Source: JABMQW01 sp964439935 (GTDB lineage Bacteria > Fidelibacterota > Marinisomatia > Marinisomatales > TCS56). Taken from it: DNA of 64,000 nucleotides. The position numbers and the translations under genes are program-made. The stretch spans positions 61,091 through 125,090 of the forward strand of contig CAYTPW010000011.1 in assembly GCA_964439935.1 (NCBI GenBank), given 5' to 3'. Below the pieces are notes generated by a model. It saw only the letters and a program-made list of their open reading frames with translations. It was not told where the DNA came from and made no database searches. Positions 1 to 8,425 of this stretch are shown here, in pieces; positions within the stretch are counted from its first letter, which is position 1, and every line of letters begins with the position of its first letter.

Positions 1-1
1 T

Positions 2-1177
2 TCAAGTTATGTTGTCAATCCTCCTGAGCTTGGTCAGGGTAAATTCACAAAAGCAGCGGCTGACTGGCAGAGATCTATTAATAGACAGGTTGCGTATGAT
101 CTAGCAATAGCGTTGCCAATAAGAATCGGTGAAAAGGAATTAACTCTGGCCGCATCATTCTCTAAAAGTCCATTTGACGAATATGATCGCAATCATACTT
201 ACCTGGATCCCCACCTGGGCTATAGTGAGTATAATGATCTTACCAGGCTGGAAAAAAATGATACAACTGATGTTAACTGGTATAATTTTGTCAGGCAGCG
301 CAGTGGGGAAGCTGATTTGTTGACTTTTGGAATAGGTTATCATTTGAGCGATCAACTATCCTTGGGCTTAAGTTTACAGTCATTGGCAGCTAGCACGGAT
401 GATTCTCAAATGCTTGATCGGGTAGGTTATTTTCGACTGGCCGATGAAAACGAATTCAGCTTTTCATATGACACGTTGTTGAGCACAATCTCAGGTAAAT
501 CCGAGTTCACCGCTAAAAGTATTACACTAGGTGCATTGATTAATCGTGAAATAATCAGTTTTGGTATCGCTTATACTTTCCCCTTTAAAATTTCTCGAAT
601 CTGGGATTATTCTTATCAGGTAGAGACTCCAGACACCAGTATCATTTATCGTACAAATATAGGTAAGCAGACCGATAATTTGCGCATTCCCGGCCAGTGG
701 GTCTTTGGTTTTAGCATTAAGCCACACGATATGCTGAATTTTTATTTTGATCTGGATTATGGAGCATTCAGTCAGTCAGAATTGGAATTGTATATACCAG
801 CAGCGGATACATTGACAATTAATCCAGCCGATAGCAGTTATCATATTCCATGGTCGGATTCTACATCACGTAACTGGGTTGACAGAATCATTCTTAGGAG
901 TGGCCTGGAATATACTCCAATCAAAATGCTATCAATTTTAATAGGTTATCAGTACCAACCGCAGGTATTTGTACCGGATGGTCAGGCTTTTTCAGATCAA
1001 GGCCCTGTTGCGCAGGGTTTTACGGTTGGTCTCCGGTTTAACCTTCAGCGTTTTGGAAGTTTTGCTTGTATATACACCAACCAAAGTATAAAATATTATG
1101 ACTCATATTATTCAAATACCAATTATGCTTACAATTCAATTTCAAAAATTTTCCTAACCTACAATATCAAATTATAG
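2..1177 (+). CDS. Outer-membrane beta-barrel protein (FadL/OmpP1-like), 5' truncated by window edge
   Basis: The reading frame is open from base 2 to the stop at 1175-1177, so the true start lies before the window; the TTG at 113 is only an internal in-frame codon. The visible 391 residues are rich in alternating polar/aromatic stretches typical of transmembrane beta strands. They include the pattern IPGQWVFGFSIKP followed by a strand-like FYFDLDYGAFSQ, and the chain ends in strand-like FLTYNIKL. This resembles FadL/OmpP1-type hydrophobic-substrate transporters or other FCB-group outer-membrane barrels. It precedes the secreted polysaccharide-degrading proteins but could be the tail of an unrelated operon. 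The family assignment rests on pattern only. Confidence 0.6.
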   Translation, partial: SSYVVNPPELGQGKFTKAAADWQRSINRQVAYDLAIALPIRIGEKELTLAASFSKSPFDEYDRNHTYLDPHLGYSEYNDLTRLEKNDTTDVNWYNFVRQRSGEADLLTFGIGYHLSDQLSLGLSLQSLAASTDDSQMLDRVGYFRLADENEFSFSYDTLLSTISGKSEFTAKSITLGALINREIISFGIAYTFPFKISRIWDYSYQVETPDTSIIYRTNIGKQTDNLRIPGQWVFGFSIKPHDMLNFYFDLDYGAFSQSELELYIPAADTLTINPADSSYHIPWSDSTSRNWVDRIILRSGLEYTPIKMLSILIGYQYQPQVFVPDGQAFSDQGPVAQGFTVGLRFNLQRFGSFACIYTNQSIKYYDSYYSNTNYAYNSISKIFLTYNIKL

Positions 1178-1254
1178 CATGCCCACAATTATTATAACCA
1201 ATAAACTAAATGACCTTAGCATTTTCGCGGTCAATCCAATTAAAGGAGTGCTTA

Positions 1255-2742
1255 ATGAATAATGTGAACCGTGGCTTAATTTTACTATTTCTGTTTTTTT
1301 GTGTGATTCGTCTGCCAGGGACCAGTCTGGATGTAGATGCCCAGTATAATTTTCATGATGCATTGAATTATGCCTTCTATGCTGATATCGATACTCTTGT
1401 ACTGATAACCAGCGGCGGTATTTATACAACTCCTGAAATCACTGTCAGCGATTCAGCTCAGTTTGTTATTTATGAACCGATTGTGATCATGGCGGGTGAT
1501 GGTTTGGCAGAACGGCCGATATTTACCCATCCCAATGGTGGCGGATCGACCTCTCAGGAAATTTTCCGGATACTGGATGATGTGGAATTCATTGGTATCA
1601 ATTTTATGGGTGGGATTGATGAAACCCTGGGCTGTAAATATGGATTACGATTTGGTGACTATGAAGACCCGGTGTCAGGAGCTATTACCAGAGGTAAAGA
1701 AGGGACTGTAATGATTTTTAATGATTGTCATTTCGAAGGATTTCATAGTCTTAAGGATCAGACTATGCAAGGCAATGTCCTTTATTATAAACGTCCCGAG
1801 GATGAAAATCTGACATTGACCAATCTCAGAAATACTTCTGTATTTTTTGAAAACTGCACTTTTAAGGATATCGGCGATGAAGCCATCAGGATATCTGAGG
1901 GAGAGAAATATGGCGGCACCAACGGTGTGGTGGCCTGTTCATTGCTGGTGGTGCGAAACTGTACTTTTGATGATATTGATGCTGAATGCATCAGGATCTA
2001 TGGTGACAAGGATACCAGCCAAGTTGGTGATACCTATGTTGATGGTACTTTAATAGCAGACCATGTAACTGTGGTAAACAGTGCACCCAGATTTATTTTT
2101 GCGAAGAATTTCCGCAGCTCTACAGTAACTAATATTCTGGTAGCTTATGGACGCGACCCCAGCTCAAACCGCCTGGACCGCGGTGATTACACCATGCAGG
2201 TTCAGCTCAGCGGATCGACCATCTCCCATGTGGATACATTTTCGATGGTGTACCTTGTGCCAGAGCCCAATGCCGGCAGGATAGGAGCTACAAAGGGAGG
2301 CGATGTTGATACGACCACTGTATATGGTTTTGATCCCATGTTTGTAGACCTTGCTAACGGAGATTTAACATTGGCGGCAGATTCGCCATTATATAATATA
2401 GGTTCCGATGGTGAGGCAATTGGCGATTTACGGTGGGCCACTAATCCACCGGTTGCTGTCGAGGAGGATATTCTTCTAGGTGAATTCACGCTAATGCAGA
2501 ATTATCCTAATCCGTTTAATCCCGAAACAAAGATTGAGTTTTATCTTGATCGCAGTGGTTTGACAACACTAAGGATCTATAACCTGCTGGGTAGTGTGGT
2601 TGCAGAACCAGTGAATGGATTTAAAAATTCTGGTCTTCATACTATCAAGTTTGATGGTACCAATCTACCAACAGGAATTTATTTTTATGAACTTCAATCC
2701 AATCACATTACCAGTATGCGTAAAATGCTGCTGGTTAAATAA
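1255..2742 (+). CDS. Secreted right-handed beta-helix protein with T9SS sorting domain
   Basis: ATG 1255 is chosen because AAAGGAG sits 6-7 bases upstream and a signal peptide follows (MNNVNRG then LILLFLFF); an upstream in-frame ATG at 1210 lacks both. The 495-residue protein has a beta-helix body (about 25-400) with repeated short strands such as FENCTFKDIG and VRNCTFDDID, and ends at about 410-495 in a T9SS type A sorting domain with the NYPNPFNP motif and a Lys-rich terminus. The fold resembles DUF4957/DUF5123 and PL6-like surface proteins. No catalytic Lys/Arg pair is evident, so it may bind polysaccharide or be an unassigned lyase. The same domain type recurs at the C-terminal half of the protein at 12993-16592. 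Confidence 0.8.
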   Translation: MNNVNRGLILLFLFFCVIRLPGTSLDVDAQYNFHDALNYAFYADIDTLVLITSGGIYTTPEITVSDSAQFVIYEPIVIMAGDGLAERPIFTHPNGGGSTSQEIFRILDDVEFIGINFMGGIDETLGCKYGLRFGDYEDPVSGAITRGKEGTVMIFNDCHFEGFHSLKDQTMQGNVLYYKRPEDENLTLTNLRNTSVFFENCTFKDIGDEAIRISEGEKYGGTNGVVACSLLVVRNCTFDDIDAECIRIYGDKDTSQVGDTYVDGTLIADHVTVVNSAPRFIFAKNFRSSTVTNILVAYGRDPSSNRLDRGDYTMQVQLSGSTISHVDTFSMVYLVPEPNAGRIGATKGGDVDTTTVYGFDPMFVDLANGDLTLAADSPLYNIGSDGEAIGDLRWATNPPVAVEEDILLGEFTLMQNYPNPFNPETKIEFYLDRSGLTTLRIYNLLGSVVAEPVNGFKNSGLHTIKFDGTNLPTGIYFYELQSNHITSMRKMLLVK

Positions 2743-2765
2743 TTCAATTAATGAGGAGAAATAAA

Positions 2766-5700
2766 ATGAGGAATCAACTAATAAAATTCTTGCCCATCTT
2801 GCTCATTCTTGGCTTAACAACGGTATATAGCCAGACTGTGATAACTGTCATCAATGATAGTGACTCGACTTTGGCTGAAGCTCTTGATTTGGCTAGCCCA
2901 GGAGACATTCTTGAACTTACTGTAGACGGGGTTTACGAGACCAAGGATCAACTGGTTCTCGACCAGGATATTACAATCCGTGGTAGTGCCAGTCTAACCA
3001 ACAAACCGGTGATCAAGTACGTTGGTACCGCAACCAGCGCCTATATGTTCAAGGGTGTCAGCTCACCACGGATTGCACTTGAGAATCTTGAATTTGACGG
3101 TGACGGTACGGCTGAAGGTGGTGCAGCTCTGGCTAAATATGTAGTCCGGCTGGATAATGGTGATACATTAGGTACAATGAGCTTGTTCATTGATAATTGT
3201 ATTGCTCATGATTTCAACGACAAGTTCATCAAGCCGTATGGTGACTGCGGTATGGATTCGCTGGTAGTTACCAACAGTGTATTCTATAACGGTGAATCGG
3301 AAGGAATCGTATTCTATTCTGGTTCAAGTGGTGATCCCGCTGCCCGTATTGGCTATGGTGAGGTGTCGAATAGTACTTTCTATAACATTGAACGGGAATG
3401 TATCAAGGCTGATACCTATACTGATGGTACACTTTTCATAGACCAGATTACTGCTTACAATTGCGGTGATGTCGATGGTAAATCGATATTCTATGTTGAT
3501 GACTGGGTTGATGTAACCGTTCAAAACAGCATATTTGTACTGAACAATTACGCCAGCTACTGTGCCCGATTGGAGTCTTCGGATAACCTGTTTACCAATA
3601 ATGTTCTCTGGGACATGGCTGTTTGGGATGTAGATAACGCTACTATTGTTGATACCTTGCGTGTTGATCCTGGTTTTGCAGATGCGTCCAATGGTGACTT
3701 TACCCTGCCTGTTGGTTCAATGTTACTTACTTATGGTCTTGGAGGTGGAATTGTTGGAGATCCGCGCTGGGATCCGACGCCGCCCGAACCAGTGACCTGG
3801 TACATTGCAGCCGGAACTGATGTGCTGGATCCAGTCATTGATAACGCAGCACCAGGTGACATCATTGAATTAATTTCAGATGGTGGTCTCTATTTATCGG
3901 CCGATCAGATGGTAATTGATAAGGATATCACCATCCGCGGTGCTTCCGGCCTAACCAGCAAACCAGTATTGAAGTATGTTGGTACCGCAACAAGCGCATA
4001 TATGTTCAAGGGTGTCGATTCACCACGGATCGCACTTGAGAATCTTGAATTTGACGGCGACGGAACCGCTGAAGGTGGCGCCGCTCTGGCCAAATACGTA
4101 GTCCGGCTGGATAATGGCGATACAACAGGAACCATGAGCCTGTTCATTGATAATTGTATTGCTCACGATTTTAACGACAAGTTCATCAAGCCGTACGGTG
4201 ATTGTGGTATGGATTCACTGGTAGTGACCAACAGTATATTCTATAATGGTGAATCGGAAGGGATCGTGTTCTATTCCGGTTCTTCAGGTGATCCTGCTGC
4301 TCGTATTTCCTACGGTGAAGTATCCAACAGCACCTTCTATAATATTGAGCGGGAATGCATCAAGGCTGATACTTATACCACCGGTGAATTATTTATCGAT
4401 CGTATTACAGCTTATAACTGTGGCGACGTAGATGGTAAGTCAATTTTCTATGTTGATGACTGGGTTGATGTCACTGTTCAGAACAGCATCTTTGTATTGA
4501 ATAACTATGCCAGCTACTGTGCCCGGTTGGAATCTTCGGATAACCTGTTTACCAACAATGTGCTCTGGGACATGGCTGTCTGGGATGTGGATAATGCCAC
4601 AGTAGTTGATACATTGCGTGTTGATCCAGGGTTTGCCGATCCCACTAATGGCGATTTTACTTTGCCGCTAGGGTCGGTTCTATTAACTCATGCAACCGAT
4701 GCCGGCGCAGTTGGTGATTCGCGCTGGATTCCAGATCCACATGTTATCTGGGAAGTGGCTGCTGGAACGGATGTAATAGAAACTGCTCTTGATCAAGCTG
4801 CACCAGGCGATATTATTGAATTAACAACCAGTGGCGGTTTGTATCTCAATGCCAGCCAGCTGGTCATTGACCAGGATGTTACTATCCGCGGTGCTTCCGA
4901 CCTAGCCAGCAAACCAGTATTGAAGTACGTTGGTACCGCAACAAGCGCATATATGTTTAAGGGTGTCGGTTCACCACGGATTGCGCTTGAGAATCTTGAG
5001 TTCGATGGTGATGGAACCGCTGAAGGTGGGGCTGCCCTGGCCAAATATGTCGTTCGGCTGGATAATGGTGATACATTAGGTACGATGAGCCTGTTCATGG
5101 ATAATTGTATAGCTCATGACTTCAATGACAAATTTATCAAACCTTATGGCAATTGTGGGATGGATTCGCTGGTAGTTACCAACAGTGTATTCTACAACGG
5201 TGAATCGGAAGGGATCGTGTTCTATTCCGGTTCTTCAGGTGATCCTGCCGTCCGTTTAGCTTATGGTGAGGTATCCAACAGCACCTTCTACGATATTGAG
5301 CGGGAATGTATCAAAGCAGATACATATACCGCTGGTGAATTACTTATTGATCGGATTACAGTTTATAACTGTGGTGACGTAGATGGTAAATCAATATTTT
5401 ATGTGGACGATTGGGTCGATGTAACTGTTAAAAACAGTATCTTTGTTCTGAATAACTATGGTAGCTACTGTGCCCGATTGGAATCAGCGGATAACCTGTT
5501 TACCAACAATGTGCTCTGGGAAATGGCTGTCTGGAATGTGGATAATGCAACAATAGTTGATACCTTGCATGTTGATCCCGGGTTTGCCGATCCGACCAAT
5601 GGAGACTTTTCATTGCCTGCCGGTTCACCGCTTTACACATTTGGTGATGATGGTGGTCATGTCGGGGACTCACGTTGGGTTCCAGTAGGCGGACAGTTTA

Positions 5701-8276
5701 ACCTGGTTGTGACTGCTATCGGAGGTGGATCAGTTGCCCTTGATCCTCCCGGTGGCTCATATGATCCCGGTACGGTAGTAACAATGACCGCCACCGCTGA
5801 CCAGTTCTGGCTGTTTGACGGTTGGTCACCTAATGTACAAATTTTCCCGCCTGATAATCCCGTTGCTACAGTTACAATGACCCAGAATATGGCTGTGGAT
5901 GCCTATTTTATTCCGTCAATTGCTGAATATGATGTCGATATAAGTTCGATTGGCTATGGTCATGTGGCCGATACACTATTCTCCGATTACGGTACCCTAG
6001 ACGGTTATTTCGAAGGCGACTCACTGGTAATGCATGCCGTTGTCGATTCGGTCAACTGGGAATTTGCTTATTGGACTGATCTTGCTGGTGACAGCATTGA
6101 TAATGCCAATCCCAATATCTGGATCGTAGACGTGGACACAAGTTTTACGGCGATGTTCCGTTCGACACTGACCCAGTACACATTGAATATGATAATTGTC
6201 GGAGGTGAAGGCGGCGAAGTTAATGTCGATCCGATGCCTGTGCCTGGTTTCATTACTTATGATGCCGGAACTGTGGTCACCTTGGCTGCAGAGACCGAAC
6301 TGGGTTGGTCATTTGATGGTTACACCGGTGATGCTACCGGTACTGCTGACACTCTGGTAGTGACGATGAACTCAGATCTGAATGTGACAGCTACATTCAT
6401 TGAGACACCTCACCCCAGCGGCGCTCTAACAATCGACGTTTCATGGGATTTACTTGATGCTGTTGAATACGCACATAATAATTCCCAGGTCAACACAATT
6501 GTGCTGAGTGATCTCGGACCATATCAACCGACTGAAAGCCAGCGTGATCCTAGTACACACCGCATGCCTCAGATTGATATTGAAAGTCCAGTGAGGATTG
6601 TGGCTGATGAAACCTTAACCGAGAAACCTGTGATACGCGGTTACACATCATCGACCGGTAGTGCCGATGCTGATGGATTTTTCCGCTTCCGAGCCGGCAG
6701 CGGTACTCTGGAACTAAAGAATCTGATCATCGATGGTTATCTGGATGAAACTACTGATGCTTACCCAGCAAAGTACATATTCCGAGCTGATGACGGCAGT
6801 GATACAGTCTTCTGCTCGATAAAAGCCTATAATGTAGATTTCTCCAATACGGTGGAAGCTTTCTGGAAAAATTATGCCCGGGCTTGGGTTGATACTATGC
6901 GTTTCGAAGATTGTCAGATCAGCAACATTGGTAAGGAAGGACTGTATCTTAAAGCGATCGGACATGTAAACTATGTCGGGCTCAAGAATACAACTTTCAC
7001 CAAGGTCGCCCGTGAGACCATATATCTCACTGCTATGCCGGATGCGTTCGTGGAGATTGATCACGTAACCATTGCCGAGTGCGGTTTTGGCGCTGGTTCT
7101 GATCCAGACAAACACGGTGCTGTCAGGATCGAGAACACCACCGATGTTCAGATCCATAATGTGATTATCTACAGGGTCACCAACAGCGAGTATGGCTACG
7201 CCTTACGGTTTGCTGGGGAAAACTCGGTACTGGACAATGTATTGCTCTTCGAATCAGCTGAGGAGATCAGTGTCAGAGATGATGCTACCGTTGGTCCTGA
7301 TGTGTTCTGGTATGATCCCCTTTTCCTGGGACCAGACACCGGCAACTTTACCCTTAGTGACTCATCCGTAGCTTATCATCTGGCTAATGACGGTTCAGCT
7401 GCTATTGGCGATCTACGCTGGGCAACCAGCACCAATGTTGCCAGTTACAACTCGCTGACCTTGAATGTTGGTGATCACGGTGATGTGACACAGGATCCAC
7501 TACCGATGACTAAATTCTATGTTCCAGGAACAGATGTCACTCTAACGGCATACCCGGATACCCTGTACAAATTCGGTGAATGGACTGGCGATCTGACTGG
7601 TACAGTTTCACCAGCGACTCTGGCAATGGACGCTGATAAAATGGTTGCCGCCAGCTTCGCTGAAGCATGGTACAATGTTGAATTGAATGTTAATATGGGA
7701 TACTGGGCATTTCTGGGCCAGTTCTCATTCGTGGACGATTCGGTTGATGCCGCAGGTAATTTCAATAATTTTGAAGGCACTTGGCTGGCTGATGATGATG
7801 GAGATTCAGTTTACACAGGTACATTCGTAATTGATGAAAATTTCCCTGATATTGAATGGAAATTCCGGATTAACGGATCATGGGATGACGCGACATGTGA
7901 ATTCCCGTATGGTCAACCCAACAGAATGTTCACTGTAACACAAGATACTTCATTAACATTCTGGTACAATGACGATGAACCAGTTGTTGGTGTCTATGGT
8001 AGATACCTGCCAATGGAATATGCATTGGATCAGAATTATCCCAATCCGTTTAATCCAACAACGACTATTAATTTTGCTCTGGTTAACCCGGGACGTACTT
8101 CATTGATTATCTATGATATCATGGGTCGTCAGGTGGCAAAATTGATCGATAGGGATATGGAAGCTGGCTATCACAGCATTTCATTCCGGGAAAATAATAT
8201 GGCTTCAGGAATGTATTTTTACAAACTTGAATCCGGTGATTTTATATCGATCAAGAAAATGATCATGATGAAATAA
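2766..8276 (+). CDS. Giant T9SS-secreted protein with four beta-helix domains, three of them near-identical
   Basis: ATG 2766 has GAGGAG seven bases upstream and a signal peptide ending near VYSQ; the in-frame ATG at 2751 precedes the RBS. The 1836-residue product holds three tandem beta-helix units (about 23-340, 342-658, 660-975), three divergent InlB B-repeat-like beta-grasp domains (about 977-1215, pattern V-T-x-T-A, W-x-F-x-G-W), a fourth divergent helix (1218-1555), another InlB-like repeat (1558-1633), a possible beta-sandwich carbohydrate-binding or starch-binding-like domain (1635-1738) and a T9SS sorting domain (about 1755-1836, NYPNPFNP). It is probably a cell-surface polysaccharide-binding or lyase scaffold. 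It follows the previous gene after 23 bases and is closed by a strong terminator. Confidence 0.85.
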   Translation: MRNQLIKFLPILLILGLTTVYSQTVITVINDSDSTLAEALDLASPGDILELTVDGVYETKDQLVLDQDITIRGSASLTNKPVIKYVGTATSAYMFKGVSSPRIALENLEFDGDGTAEGGAALAKYVVRLDNGDTLGTMSLFIDNCIAHDFNDKFIKPYGDCGMDSLVVTNSVFYNGESEGIVFYSGSSGDPAARIGYGEVSNSTFYNIERECIKADTYTDGTLFIDQITAYNCGDVDGKSIFYVDDWVDVTVQNSIFVLNNYASYCARLESSDNLFTNNVLWDMAVWDVDNATIVDTLRVDPGFADASNGDFTLPVGSMLLTYGLGGGIVGDPRWDPTPPEPVTWYIAAGTDVLDPVIDNAAPGDIIELISDGGLYLSADQMVIDKDITIRGASGLTSKPVLKYVGTATSAYMFKGVDSPRIALENLEFDGDGTAEGGAALAKYVVRLDNGDTTGTMSLFIDNCIAHDFNDKFIKPYGDCGMDSLVVTNSIFYNGESEGIVFYSGSSGDPAARISYGEVSNSTFYNIERECIKADTYTTGELFIDRITAYNCGDVDGKSIFYVDDWVDVTVQNSIFVLNNYASYCARLESSDNLFTNNVLWDMAVWDVDNATVVDTLRVDPGFADPTNGDFTLPLGSVLLTHATDAGAVGDSRWIPDPHVIWEVAAGTDVIETALDQAAPGDIIELTTSGGLYLNASQLVIDQDVTIRGASDLASKPVLKYVGTATSAYMFKGVGSPRIALENLEFDGDGTAEGGAALAKYVVRLDNGDTLGTMSLFMDNCIAHDFNDKFIKPYGNCGMDSLVVTNSVFYNGESEGIVFYSGSSGDPAVRLAYGEVSNSTFYDIERECIKADTYTAGELLIDRITVYNCGDVDGKSIFYVDDWVDVTVKNSIFVLNNYGSYCARLESADNLFTNNVLWEMAVWNVDNATIVDTLHVDPGFADPTNGDFSLPAGSPLYTFGDDGGHVGDSRWVPVGGQFNLVVTAIGGGSVALDPPGGSYDPGTVVTMTATADQFWLFDGWSPNVQIFPPDNPVATVTMTQNMAVDAYFIPSIAEYDVDISSIGYGHVADTLFSDYGTLDGYFEGDSLVMHAVVDSVNWEFAYWTDLAGDSIDNANPNIWIVDVDTSFTAMFRSTLTQYTLNMIIVGGEGGEVNVDPMPVPGFITYDAGTVVTLAAETELGWSFDGYTGDATGTADTLVVTMNSDLNVTATFIETPHPSGALTIDVSWDLLDAVEYAHNNSQVNTIVLSDLGPYQPTESQRDPSTHRMPQIDIESPVRIVADETLTEKPVIRGYTSSTGSADADGFFRFRAGSGTLELKNLIIDGYLDETTDAYPAKYIFRADDGSDTVFCSIKAYNVDFSNTVEAFWKNYARAWVDTMRFEDCQISNIGKEGLYLKAIGHVNYVGLKNTTFTKVARETIYLTAMPDAFVEIDHVTIAECGFGAGSDPDKHGAVRIENTTDVQIHNVIIYRVTNSEYGYALRFAGENSVLDNVLLFESAEEISVRDDATVGPDVFWYDPLFLGPDTGNFTLSDSSVAYHLANDGSAAIGDLRWATSTNVASYNSLTLNVGDHGDVTQDPLPMTKFYVPGTDVTLTAYPDTLYKFGEWTGDLTGTVSPATLAMDADKMVAASFAEAWYNVELNVNMGYWAFLGQFSFVDDSVDAAGNFNNFEGTWLADDDGDSVYTGTFVIDENFPDIEWKFRINGSWDDATCEFPYGQPNRMFTVTQDTSLTFWYNDDEPVVGVYGRYLPMEYALDQNYPNPFNPTTTINFALVNPGRTSLIIYDIMGRQVAKLIDRDMEAGYHSISFRENNMASGMYFYKLESGDFISIKKMIMMK
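2838..5690 (+). repeat. Three tandem ~950-bp direct repeats inside the giant beta-helix gene
   Basis: Units begin near 2838, 3792 and 4743. Each encodes about 315 residues with long identical blocks, for example IALENLEFDGDG, NDKFIKPYG, FYNGESEGIVFYSGSSG and YCARLES. Nucleotide identity is visibly high, with differences mainly at third positions and at the unit junctions, so the duplications are recent or homogenised. The fourth beta-helix of the protein (6420-7430) is only distantly similar and is not part of the repeat. Confidence 0.9.
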
Positions 8277-8284
8277 AGTAGTTC

Positions 8285-8320
8285 ATATCTGCCGGGCGGT
8301 CCCCGCCCGGCAGATATTTT
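8285..8320 (+). terminator. Rho-independent terminator
   Basis: A perfect 15-bp inverted repeat (arms 8285-8299 and 8303-8317, GC-rich core GCCGGGCGG) with a 3-base TCC loop is followed by a short T run. It starts eight bases after the stop of the giant beta-helix gene and separates the first transcription unit from the heparinase-type lyase gene. Confidence 0.9.
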
Positions 8321-8425
8321 CACCAATGCTCATTACTACCAGAACAGGCAAACACTATCGATTATTAGTGATCTCTACCTTTAATTATATTTCACTCATC
8401 CATAGATCAACTTAGCCAGTTTTTA

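Noticed and set aside
113..1177. A complete gene starting at TTG 113
   Set aside because: The frame is open without a stop back to base 2 and lacks an RBS or signal peptide at 113, so it is a truncated gene.
2838..5690. Large tandem repeat as a possible CRISPR or mobile array
   Set aside because: The period is about 950 bp and the repeats are coding, in frame and encode complete beta-helix domains.
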